DNA of 64,000 nt from Vitis vinifera (taxonomy: Eukaryota; Streptophyta; Magnoliopsida; Vitales; Vitaceae), in NCBI RefSeq assembly GCF_030704535.1, contig NC_081820.1, positions 22,705,001-22,769,000 of the forward strand, read 5' to 3'. A model generated the notes under the pieces. It ran no database searches and had not been told where the DNA came from. It worked only from the letters and a program-made list of their open reading frames with translations. The position numbers and the translations under genes were made by a program. Each line of letters starts with the position of its first letter. Positions within the stretch are counted from its first letter, which is position 1. This document shows positions 35,763-46,101 of the stretch, in pieces.

Positions 35763-37640
35763 TGTAGACCCCCTTGTTGGCAGGGAGAGGGAGGGGGAAA
35801 ATATTATTTTTTTTAGGAGAGTGGGTGAGATTGGAAGTGATGGAGAGGACGGGAAGTAGCGGGAGATTTGAGGGGGAAGAAATCTGGAAAAAGAGAAAAG
35901 GAAAGGGGGGAAGATTTTTTTTGAGGGTTTTTGAGGCTGGCGATTAAGGATTGGAGGTTTTGGAAAAGAAGAGATTTTTTCAGAGGAAGAGAGTAGAGGT
36001 CCGGATTTTTAGAAAGAAAAAAACCAAAGCTGAAAGGGGAGAGGGTGATATCTGGAGAGGAGAAAAACAAAGAAAATGGAGATAGAGACAGTCTGAAGGA
36101 GACGGAAAAAAAGCTGTGCTTGGGAGGAGCCTTTCAGGTAAGATTTTTTTTGTAAACTTCACATCTCTTTTTCTCTCTTAGGTACAGTCTTCGATCTTCA
36201 TGCTCACTGTGGGGATGAGGAATTCGTTGTTTTTTTGTAGAGAGAGAAAAGAATTGGGCGGCTGGGGGATTATAAGACAGTGGGATGCTTTTTAAAAGTT
36301 TTTAATTCAAATTGTTTTTTTCTAGCAAGGCATTTGGGTTCGTGCCTATTTTTTTACTTTGAGTAAAGCTCTCAAAGCCATTTATATATATTTTTTTATT
36401 ATTCCTTTCTTGCATGGAAATCATAACATGGCAGAAGACTTTTTGGTGGGCTTGAATATTTATGTCCATTTTTCTTTCTTTTGCTTTTTGGCGAACACGT
36501 TTTCACAAATTGAATTCTCAAAACAACTTTCAAAATTTCAGTTTTTTTAATCACTTCAATCTTCAAATTAATTTTTCAAAAATTCTAATATCCAAATTTA
36601 ATTTCTAAAATGTCATCTTAAAATAAATCTTTCAAACAAATTCTGATTTCCAAATTCAATTCCCAATTTCTGAAATTCTAATTTTTCGACTTTCAAATTT
36701 AATTTTCAATTTCCAAAATTTTAATATTCACATTCATTTATTTAATCATTACTATTTTTTGTTATGATTATTATTATTCTATTTACTTATTTATCTTAAA
36801 ATTCCATTCTTAAACATTTTTTCTCAAAATTTCAATTTTTGAACTTAATTTTTAATTCCCAAAATTCCAATTCTTAAATTTAATTCCCAAAATTCCAATT
36901 TTCAAATTTAATTCCCAAAACTCCAATTTTCAAATAAATTCCAAAAATCCAATTTTCACGTGAACAATTTTAATTCTATTCCGGTTCTCAATTTTTCTTG
37001 GTTTTACATAAGCATGAATGTCATTTTCATAATTTCAGAACAATGGAATTTGTGAGATTAATTCGTGCAAGATCAATCGGGCTTTGGTGGGGGCCCCACA
37101 TACGTGATTTTATGATTGATTGATTTGTTTGTCACGCACAATTTATTTATCCTGCTCTCCGACATGCATGCTATTATTTCTTAATTATGCACTAACCTCT
37201 CTCTTGATAGCGCATGGTGGCTCGTCGCCCAGGTACGCACTTACTTTCACTCTGGTAATTGTCCAAGCATATTTTGATTCTCACGTGTGCATGATTTATT
37301 CTGGGTACTCATTGATCTACTCGTCCACTGCCCTGATTGTTTCATTTTATTAGTAGAGACCCGTTTTTAGGGACTTAAAAGGGTGCTACGGTTTTTACCG
37401 TACCTTCCTGATAAGTAACCTGACCCCCGAACCCGATCCGGTTTTTTGTAGATCACCTTTTCCAAATAAGGAGTCACACTTAGGGTTTTTCTTTCTTATT
37501 TTGTTTACCCTTTTAAAAATAAAACAAAAATAAGTGGCGACTCCAAGTCATTTTTCCTAATCAATAAAATCAATTTTTCAAATAAAAGTCGAGCTCGCCA
37601 TCGAATGGGAAACGCATTGAGCCGAAATGCGGGGTCCACA
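35763..37640 (+). mobile_element. Solo LTR of a Ty3/gypsy-type element
   Basis: The 1,878-bp sequence begins TGTAGACCCC and ends GGGGTCCACA, with TG and CA termini and a perfect 5-bp target duplication, ATACT (35758-35762 and 37641-37645). The right third carries GTGGCGACTCCAAGTC and AAATGCGGGGTCCACA, phrases typical of LTRs of plant gypsy elements. No internal retroelement sequence is present, so it is a solo LTR left by recombination between two LTRs. Perfect ends and target duplication suggest it is relatively young. The purine-rich left part (35790-36130) may hold the U3 promoter. Confidence 0.9.
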
Positions 37641-38024
37641 ATACTTTTGGTTTTAATAGAAATAAAATTATAACTCTGTTATAAGTGTACATTTATTATT
37701 AAATTACATCAAATATTATTCAACAATAATATTATGATATTTGATTATAATATGTTTAATTTTAAATATTTAATATTAAATTTATGATTCATTTAATTCA
37801 ATTGTATTAAATAATATAAAATAAATGATGATATATATATATATAATTTTTTAATATTTAATTAATATATTAATGATAATTTTTATATTTTTGGTAATCA
37901 ATCAAATGAAAAATTTTCATTTAATTATAATTAATTTGTTCTTTAAAATATTCCTTTAATGTTTTGTTTATATGATAACTTTATATATATATATATACTT
38001 GGTGCACTATGTTTAAAAAAGGGT
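37641..38024 (+). repeat. Direct duplicate Z2
   Basis: After the target duplication of the LTR, the 0.9-kb unit continues for about 25 bp (TTTTGGTTTTAATAGAAAT) and is then joined to a copy of 33965-34343. The sequence between the two in the first locus is absent here. Confidence 0.8.
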
Positions 38025-38049
38025 GAGCTTGGCCCAATGGCTGGATAAG

Positions 38050-38860
38050 GCATCTTTATGCGTAATATTCATACCTTTACTTAATCTCATATGTCATAAT
38101 TGAGTCAAATTCTCACATTTTCTACTTCTTTTTTTTTTTGGGTCTTTTTATTAAAAAATAGTGCATTAGTTCTCAAGTATTTATAGCACAATCATTAGTA
38201 TCTTTACAAATATATATTTAATACAACTCAATTATTAATGCAAAAGAGTTGAGATTAAACCTAGTGGACCTTGATTAAGTCAAATAAGAGTACATAATTG
38301 CCATATTTGAATCCTTAAGAGGTCGAATCAAAAGATTATACATTATTTAATTTAATAATAATAATAACTATAAAAAAATATTTTAAGAATAAAAAAACCA
38401 ATATTGATAATTATTAAAAAAGTAAATTTTGGTCAAGTTATAAGTTCAATGCATATGTGTCGTGCTAGAGTTTTATGACAAACATAACTCGAGGCACCGA
38501 CCATGCCATATTTATTTCTATATTAATACATTATTATCAATGAATTAAAATTTAGGTGTGTTCTTATTGTCAATGATTCTTACAATAAAGCCGACAAGTC
38601 TCATATACAAAAATAAGAGGCGTCTTCTATGGTTGGGTTGTATGGGGTATGGGAGAAAAAGGCAAACCAATGAGAAAATTTGAATATCTTATAGTTCTAG
38701 TTTCCCAATGAAAATTGGCGACCTAACCTTCCTCCCTTCCTCCGTCGAGTCCAGCGACCTCTTCTCTTCCTCCGCCACAAAGTCCTGCCTGATTTGGCAG
38801 ATGGGCATCGATAATCGGTTGTGCGCTGGAAATCAGCACCATGGATCAGCAAAGCTTGGC
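38050..38860 (-). pseudogene. Inverted partial copy of the B3 gene and its 3' flank
   Basis: On the minus strand, 38835-38745 matches the B3 coding region around ACAACCGATTATCGATGCCC and the following AATCAGGCAGGACTTTGTG (B3 gene 25612-25690). It then jumps to the 3' flank: 38720-38630 matches 26217-26311 and 38620-38050 matches parts of 26860-27700. Only about 45 codons of the B3 domain remain, with no start and no end. It is a dead fragment produced by an inverted duplication with internal deletions. Confidence 0.8.
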
Positions 38861-40410
38861 AGACTGTAAACTCAAAAATCCTTTACATATATAGCTGAGG
38901 CATGTTTGATCAACTGGCCCAAGGGTGTCTTATTTCTCAGGTTCCCTTTACCAATACAGGTCAAAATCAAGAAGGATTAGCCCACCTTGACATTATAATG
39001 TTGCATGGAAAAAGTTTCCCGAGAAACCCAAGAAACTTTGAAAGTTCTAGAATAACGGGTTGAAGAATCTTATAATTCACCATATTTTCTTTTTCTTTTT
39101 TGGTATTTTTAATTATATAAAAAAAGAATAATAAATATCATAAAAATAAATATTAATTATTAAATTAAGAAAATCAAATATTATTAATATTTTATTTTTA
39201 TTAAGGAAACAAATATTATTTTTTTATTTATGATTTATGAAAATATTGATTCTACCATCATCTACACTAAAGTGCTTAACCCACGACAATCTCCTCATTG
39301 GCGTGCTCAAAGTTCCTGCAAATGTTTCTTTACCGAAGAAATGTGAAGGAAAATAAAATAAAATAAAATAAAATCACATAAAAAATATCATGAAATCCAT
39401 AATATACTATATTTTATAAATATAAAAATAAAATATGGTTCTTATATATTTCCAAGTCTATTTCAATCAAAGTGTTATTTTAAACAAAAGTTCAAAGGAC
39501 TAGCATTGAAAGACAAAATATGAAAAACAACCATCGCTTCTATTATGCCTACTTTTAATAGAAAAAATGTAAATGTTTATGACTTATTAGGCTCCAAGCC
39601 AATAATTCATTAGTCAAGATCTCATTTCGATACATCATTTAAGTGTAATCTCTTACTAAATAATTTGTGAGGGTCATTTAATTCAACTTTTGTTGAAGCA
39701 AGATAGAAGCCGATATTGAATATGCTATGAGACATAAGGGATAAGAACAACGAATGCAAGGAGGACTTGTAAGAATAAGTGGGAGATGTTGTTGTGCCCT
39801 AATATTTATAAGATTTTGGAGAATGATAAGATTAAGGCAAATAGTTGAATACCTATTTGGGTTTGTGATTTAAAGTTTGAAATCAATTGCATATGTAGTG
39901 ATAGATATGTTATTGATATTGTCAATCAAACATGCAAATGCATAAATGAGACTTAACCGGTATCCCTTGTTCATATGCAATTTTAACTATATTTGTAGAA
40001 GAGAAATAATAAGTTTTAAGTTATCTTTAAAAATTACTAGACTCGTTAATGAATCAAACACATTAACTCTTACTTAATGTTTATTTGTTTACTTAAAAAA
40101 ATTGTAAAAGTATGATATATATATATATAAAATAAATTAACCTAGCCATTTAAAATAAATTTTGATTTAAGACTTTTTCGTGTTTTTGAGTTTTATGACT
40201 TTTTAGTTTAATTAAATCAATTTTTGAGTTTAAATATTTTTTAAAAAATAATAAATTTATTTGTTTAATAAAAAATATTAAAGAAGTTAAAGGAAATTCA
40301 GAAAAGCAAATCATATTTGAAAATTTTCAATACTTGTACAGTGCGGAGAGAAAGTGAGAGAACAGTATATTCTGTTCAATTTTATGAAAAATAAAACACC
40401 AGTCCAACAC
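38861..40410. other. Intergenic DNA downstream of the C2-BAHD gene
   Basis: AT-rich, no gene. A phrase AAGTGGGAGATGTTGTTGTG at about 39777 resembles the 3' ends of some retroelements, but no element could be delimited. The 3'UTR of the C2-BAHD gene should lie in the last 150 bp. Confidence 0.45.
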
Positions 40411-42350
40411 CTAAACCTCCATTAGAAACTCCTTATCCTTCTCCAACCTTTCCATTGTACCAGCCTCCAACGTTATCTCAACGTCAATGCTTCCTCCCCC
40501 GGTCTTCCCCTGATACAAATACACCATTCCGTCAAATTTGTTGTTCGATCCACTTCTCACCCTCTCCGGCTTCCCAAACCCAAAGTCCACGTCGTACACC
40601 TTGAACCTCGGCGAGCTTCCCACCGTAACGCAGTTCACTCCGGCGTCTTTGAACTGGAATATTATTGGGTTGCTCTCCCACTTATCGTTGCGTTCGTTGA
40701 TGGCTTTCGCGTCGTTCGTTACGATCGCTTTTTGAATCATTGCCGCCGCGAACTCCGGCGGGTTTGCGTAGAGGAGTCCGGCTGCGGTGACGGTGAAGAT
40801 GGCTTGAATCAGGTTGCCGAAGTAGGACTCCGGCATGGGAGGGTCGACCCTCTTGCGGCAGTTGGCGAAGACGGTGTAGACGGTGACGTCCTCGGGTTTG
40901 AGTTGGCGAGCGCGTGTCACCGCGAGCCACACGTGCGTGGAGAGCGATTGGAAGGAGGAGAAGGGTCTGGAGCCGTCAGATGGGGTTTTGTTGAGCGTTG
41001 ACTTGACCCGGTTGATTTGAGATTCCGAGAATCGGAAGATGCGCTCGCGGAGAAGCGGCGGCGGCTCCGACGTGCCGCTTGGATTGGCGGCTGTGGGGTC
41101 GAGGGGGAGGTCGAACTTCACGCGCGTTTTGCGCGCTTTGGTGCGGTCGAGGAACGGTGGGACGGAGATGGAGTCGGCTCCACTGCAGATTTCGGCCCAC
41201 GAGCTCATGAAGTGCCACGTGGAGGTACCGTCGAGGACAGCGTGGTTGAACGCGCATCCCATTGCGAGGCCATCTCTTAGCTTGGTGAACTGCGGATCAT
41301 GACAGAAAAACAGTTGAAGCAGTTGAATAACCTGGGACAACAAACTTTGTTCTAGTCCATCTTTTCAACTATTGGGAAATCATTCCTTTTGTACCAAAGT
41401 CATATGACCACTTTTAATAGAAAATAAATAAATAAATAAATTGTTACCTGTAGGACGAGGAGGGGTTTATGAAGACCCTCAAAGTTCAAGACTTGGGTGT
41501 GTGGCAGCATATCTTTCATCATGCTTGTGCTCTCCACATCCATTAGATCAGAGACACTGACATGATCAGCACTTGCTTCCAACACTTCTACACCCTCCAT
41601 TTCATCATCATACACGACCTTAAAGACCCCATCTTCATCCTTCTCTAGCTTCCCAGCCAACTGATAAAACTCTTCCAAAACTACCCCTAACCCATCCTTC
41701 AATTTACCCACCATGTCCTCAAAGTCACACCCCTTGTAGAATAACAGTTTTTGGTTATAGTAAAAGGCCAAATATGGGAGATCAAATGTGACCAATTGAC
41801 ACTCTCTTCTTCCTAGCTTCTTAGTGGGCATGATGTGGGATTTTCCATGGACAGCCACCTTCACAACCTCAGCTTCCTCCTTCTTCACAACTTGATCTAC
41901 GCATGGAGTGGCGTAGGCGGACTCAGGCGCACGGTAGCGCGGATCTCTCACGGAGACCTTAACTTCCACCTTTCCCTGAGGGTGGCCGGAGGGGCGGTGG
42001 AGCTCGAGAGTGCGGATGGCCTGGGCTCCGAAGCCGACTTCGTCGACCACGTGGGGGAGGAAGAGGCGAGCGGAGCCGACGACCGGCTTGGTGTCGTCTT
42101 CGTCATCGGCTTTGAAATGGACGACGTCGAGGTAGAGTGTGGAGTCTTCGATCCGGGAGGGGACCGGAATGAGTAGAGTCTCGTTCCAGCCAGGAGAGGT
42201 GTCGCCTTCGTTGTCGACTTTGGTGGAGAGCTTGGCCGCAGGATCCACCCAAACTACGACGTATGGCTTCAGAGAGCCGTGACGCCTGTTCACATTCTTC
42301 AGGTCTTTGGCGGAGGAGATAATCAGCTCTAGCTCGTAGCGACTAGCCAT
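40411..42350 (-). CDS. C2-BAHD fusion: SRC2-type C2 domain joined to a DCR-type acyltransferase
   Basis: Exon 1 is 42350-41448 and exon 2 is 41289-40411; the intron is 158 bp, phase 0, with the same splice sites as DCR. The product is 593 residues. Residues 1-151 are an SRC2-type C2 domain plus a short linker (starts [31 protein letters not shown] retained). From residue 152 (DQVVKKEE) it is a full DCR-type BAHD protein lacking only the first three DCR residues. HAVLD is at 317-321 and DFGFG at 536-540, so both BAHD motifs are present. The join lies at about 41893-41905, and a 69-bp in-frame stretch of the SRC2 linker is missing. The promoter is SRC2-like. I infer an acyltransferase whose location or timing is altered by the C2 domain; activity is unproven. 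No in-frame stops or broken splice sites are seen. Confidence 0.85.
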
Positions 42351-42422
42351 GGAAGGGACAACAAGGGAAAAATAGAGGAGAAAATGGTCGGACTGTCGAA
42401 TGGTTGCTTGTCGTGGGTCAAG

Positions 42423-42430
42423 TATTTATA
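42423..42430 (-). promoter_or_regulatory. TATA box of the C2-BAHD gene (SRC2-derived promoter)
   Basis: TATAAATA on the minus strand, 73 bp upstream of the ATG and at the same distance as in the SRC2-like gene. Sequence similarity to the SRC2 promoter continues to about 42610. Confidence 0.65.
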
Positions 42431-42614
42431 GCCTTTTTGTTCTTCGAAAAACTTGCCCCTTTTACCGTTATACCCTCCTACGCATGAAAAAAAAAAAACA
42501 AATTGGAAACAACTTCTTATGTAAGTCGAAAACAACATTTTTATTATTTTAACATTAAACTCTTTTTGAAAGTCTAGTGAGACGGTATTTTGGTAAAAAG
42601 ATATGGCGAGGAGC

Positions 42615-43640
42615 CCAACTGGGGAAAGGCACGCAATCGAGCGGAGTTCTATCGAATGGCCTTTGACCCAAACAAAAAGTCAACTTTAGGCCTGCGTTGA
42701 AACTATCGTGCAAACTAGCCTTCTGCCTTTTTCTGAAAAAAAAAAACACACACAAAATTATTAAAACTTCCTTCTCTTCCACCCGCACGTCTATGACCAT
42801 TGACCCATTGCCGGCGACACCCCTTTCTCCCTTCCCTTCTTTCCTTCTTCCCTATTTCTCTCTTTCTCTCTCCATCCTATCCACCATATCCATTTTTCCC
42901 TTCCTCCAACTCCTGCTGATACTCACTGCCGGCCAGCGACGTCATGCCGTCGGTGCCGCTCATGGCTCGACCTTGCTGTCGATGTCCAAGAAATGAAGCT
43001 TAGCGCATATTTGGGACATGGTTTTTTAGAACAATTTTCTATTATTCAAAATAAATAAAAAAACAGAGAAAATATGTTTCTAGATGTTTCTTAGTTGTGG
43101 AAAGTGACAAGTAGTTGAAAATATTTTATATCTCCATAGACAAGTAGATCATCCATTTGGGCTGTTGGAGGTTTTGATGGGCGGCTTTTGTCGAGCCATG
43201 GTGCAGTGACTGTGATATGGTGGCTGGTTGGTGGTGTCAAAATGAGTCATGCTGCTGCAGGGGTTCACAGGGGCTTCGGGTTGATGCGTAAGTGTCGTGG
43301 AGAAGGGTGGGTGGTGGGAGGAGGAGGTTGTATTGATAGCAAGGGTGTGTCGGGGACCTTAAGCATGTTTGCCAAGATAAAAATTATTGTCTTATTTCTC
43401 ATTGTCCTGGGCCCTGATTAGTGGGTTTGAAACTTTGAATGGAAAGCCATTGGCGGTAAATAATCACCACAATGCGACATTTATCCGAATACTGAAAAAA
43501 GAAAATATTAAAATATTTCAATTTTATACATAGAACAATTAACAAGCACGTCACATTAATTTCATAATAATTGTAAAATTAGTGTTCTAGTTATTTGAAA
43601 TTGTTTTACAAAACAAGAAATAAAGAATATTGATTTAGAG
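42615..43640. other. Intergenic DNA upstream of the C2-BAHD gene
   Basis: A C/T-rich stretch (42760-42990) and a G-rich stretch (43150-43420) contain short open frames without recognisable domains. I see no supported gene. Confidence 0.45.
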
Positions 43641-44203
43641 TGTTTTTTGCGGTAATTTTAAAAAACGTTTTTAATCTTTTTAATATTTAAATAATAATTT
43701 TTTTTAAGTATTAAAAAGTTTTAAAATACTTTATAGAATTACTATTTAACAAACTCTAAACTTGTTTGACAATGATTTTAGGAAGTGTTTTTAAAATTTT
43801 TTAATACTTAATTTTTTTATCATTCAAATGTTAAAAAAGTTAAAAACATTTTTTAAAATAACTATCAAACACATTTAAAGTGCGTTTGATAATGATTTTA
43901 GGAAGCGTTTCTAATATTTTTAACATTTAAAATTTGTTTATCTCATAAGTATGAGAAATGTTAGCAACACTTCTTAGTATGAGAAATGTTAGAAACGTAC
44001 TCTTAGAGCCCATTTAGTAGTAATTATAGGAAGCGTTTTTAATATTTCTAATACTTGAAAATTTGTATTATTCAAATATTAAAAATGCTAAATATACTTT
44101 TTAGAATCATTCATAAATTCACTTTTAGAGTTGGTTTGGTAATAACTTAAGGAAACGTTTTTAACATTTTTAATACTTGAAATTTTTTATTATTCAAGTA
44201 TTA

Positions 44204-44244
<41 letters not shown>

Positions 44245-45600
44245 TCACTACCAAATGTACTTTTAGAGTGTGTTTGATAGTGATTCTTATAAGCATTTTT
44301 AGTCTTTTCTAATACTTGAAAAATAAAAATCAACGTTTTAAAAACTGGATTGGACCGACTGGTTCGACCAGTTTGACTGTCGATCGGTTACCAGTTTGGT
44401 TTAGTTCACCCCTTTGAACCGGCCAGCCTTTGAACTATTATCGAATCGTCGGAACCGACAAATAGACCGATCCAACCAGTTTTTAATGAACCAAACGGTT
44501 CAAATTAACTTTTTTCTTTTTGTTTATTAGCTTCCAAAACGATGTCTTCCCTTTCTTATTTGTTCCTCCAAAACGTTCTCCCCACCCACTGTTGGACTCA
44601 GTTAGGTTATAGAAAAATTTTCAAACCTTCTCATTTTCTTCCCAATCACAATAACATATCAGAACATTTTCAAAATAAAAAATAAAAATTAGAGATTTCC
44701 CTTTCAAAAGCAAATACCTAAAATTCTGAAAATTGGAACTTTTAGCCCAGAAGATCAAAGAAAATGAAGAAGAAAAAACCCAATGCATGACCTGTTTGAA
44801 ATAAGAGGAGAAACCACCAAACGATGAGGACATAATTTAGGATTTACTTATCTGATTTTCCTAAAAATCAAGTATTACGGGAGGGAGAAGCTTTGGTGTT
44901 AACGGTGGTGACTCATCAAGTGGACTGAATCTTACAATGACGACGTCGGCAATGCAACCCCCTCACAGTCAGATTGCTCTCCCTCAAGTGTTGAGTCTTG
45001 TATAATTGCAATTTGCAATTGCAAGTGGTGTTGTCGTAGGTCTTCACAACAACGAGGGTGGGAGATTGGGAGTAGTAAAAAATGCATTTTACTAAAAATA
45101 TTAAATAAAATTTTTATTTATAAATAATTTTTTATTTTAAAATAAATGTTAAAATTTTAAAATTAAAATTAAAATTATGAATTTAATTTAAATTTATAAT
45201 ATGAAACTAATTTTCTAATTTTCAAATAAAATTTTAATTTTTAAATAATATATAAATTATTATTTTAATTTTTATAATTATTTAAATTTTAATAATTTAT
45301 AATTTATATATTTATAATGTCACTGGTTCGAGACCGCCGATCTAACCAATGAACTGTGAATCGATAACTTTTTTGATTCAATGATTGGTCAAGTTCTAAA
45401 AACATTGATAAAAATTTTAAAGTATTAAAAAATATTATAAGCACTTTCTAAAATCATTACTAAACAGATTCTTAAAGTGTGTTTAAAAGTAATTTTAAAA
45501 AACGTTTTTAGTATTTCTAATAATTGAATAATAAAAATTTTCAAGTATTAGAAATATTAAAAATGCTTTTTAAAATCATTACCAAATGAACTCTTGTTAT
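43641..45600. repeat. Tandem array of palindromic units of about 120 bp (interrupted)
   Basis: Seven units start at about 43641, 43761, 43881, 44009, 44131, 44269 and 45478. Each opens with TTTG(G/A)TA(A/G)T(G/A)ATTTTAGGAAGCG or a variant, continues TTTTTAATATTTCTAATACTTG, and then runs back through CAAGTATTAGAAATATTAAAAA to an AATCACTACCAAA-type end, so each unit is itself a near-palindrome. Unit six is split by the hAT-like element at 44331-45407. Unit five contains a (TA)n expansion (about 44211-44240). Related units are at 52550-52830. Confidence 0.8.
44331..45407. mobile_element. Non-autonomous hAT-like element with perfect target duplication
   Basis: Element of 1,077 bp flanked by ATAAAAAT at 44323-44330 and 45408-45415, a perfect 8-bp duplication. 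Left end CAACGTTTTAAAAACTGGAT; right end read inward CAATGTTTTTAGAACTTGAC. The subterminal regions carry many CGGTT/GAACCG-type motifs (GGTTCGACCAG, GAACCGGCC). The interior is AT-rich and non-coding with a short G+C-richer insert (44860-45070). A truncated relative in opposite orientation is at 60612-61400. The 8-bp duplication and CA end suggest the hAT superfamily. Confidence 0.75.
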
Positions 45601-45922
45601 CCTCTCAAAGCATCACATAAACACATGTAAGAACAACATATATTATCATAAATATAAATTTTCAATGCATAATATAAATATTTTAACAAATAAAAAAAGA
45701 TTTAAAAACAAATATAAGTATTAAATGGTGATTTTTGTTTATGTAAATAAAATTATTCCTTCATAATTATTTGTAAAAAAATTTAAATCATATGAACAAA
45801 TCTTGGGATTTATCTCTCCAACATTAATTTTATATAAAATTAATTATTTTTTAGTTATCCCTATATTCTCTAAATCTCAAAATTAAGTACCCAATTACAA
45901 GAAGACACGTATTGAAAAAATA

Positions 45923-46083
45923 TGGGCCGTGTTAAAAATTTGCACCAGTGCTGTAACTCTAGTGGCGCACTTAAAAGGAAAAAGAACATGCGTATAAAAC
46001 CATAAACCCTAAATCGTTCTATAAAAGCTTCTAAGACCCCCAAGCTCACCACGCCTCCATTTTGATAAAACCCTAAACCCTAA
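45923..46083 (+). promoter_or_regulatory. Fibrillarin promoter: site II, TATA and telo boxes
   Basis: A TGGGCC site II element at 45923-45928, a telo box AAACCCTAA at 46004-46012, a TATA box TATAAAAG at 46020-46027 and a double telo box AAACCCTAAACCCTAA at 46068-46083, just before the ATG at 46102. Site II plus telo box is the known promoter code of plant ribosome-biogenesis genes, which fits fibrillarin. Confidence 0.75.
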
Positions 46084-46101
46084 CTCCCCCACTTAGCAGA
46101 G

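Noticed and set aside
38861-40410. Possible retroelement 3' end near 39777 (GTGGGAGATGTTGTTG)
   Set aside because: A single short phrase without LTR ends, target duplication or coding remnants; too weak to call.
43188-43421. 77-codon plus-strand frame in a G-rich stretch
   Set aside because: No domain, no conserved neighbours and no promoter signal; composition alone explains it.
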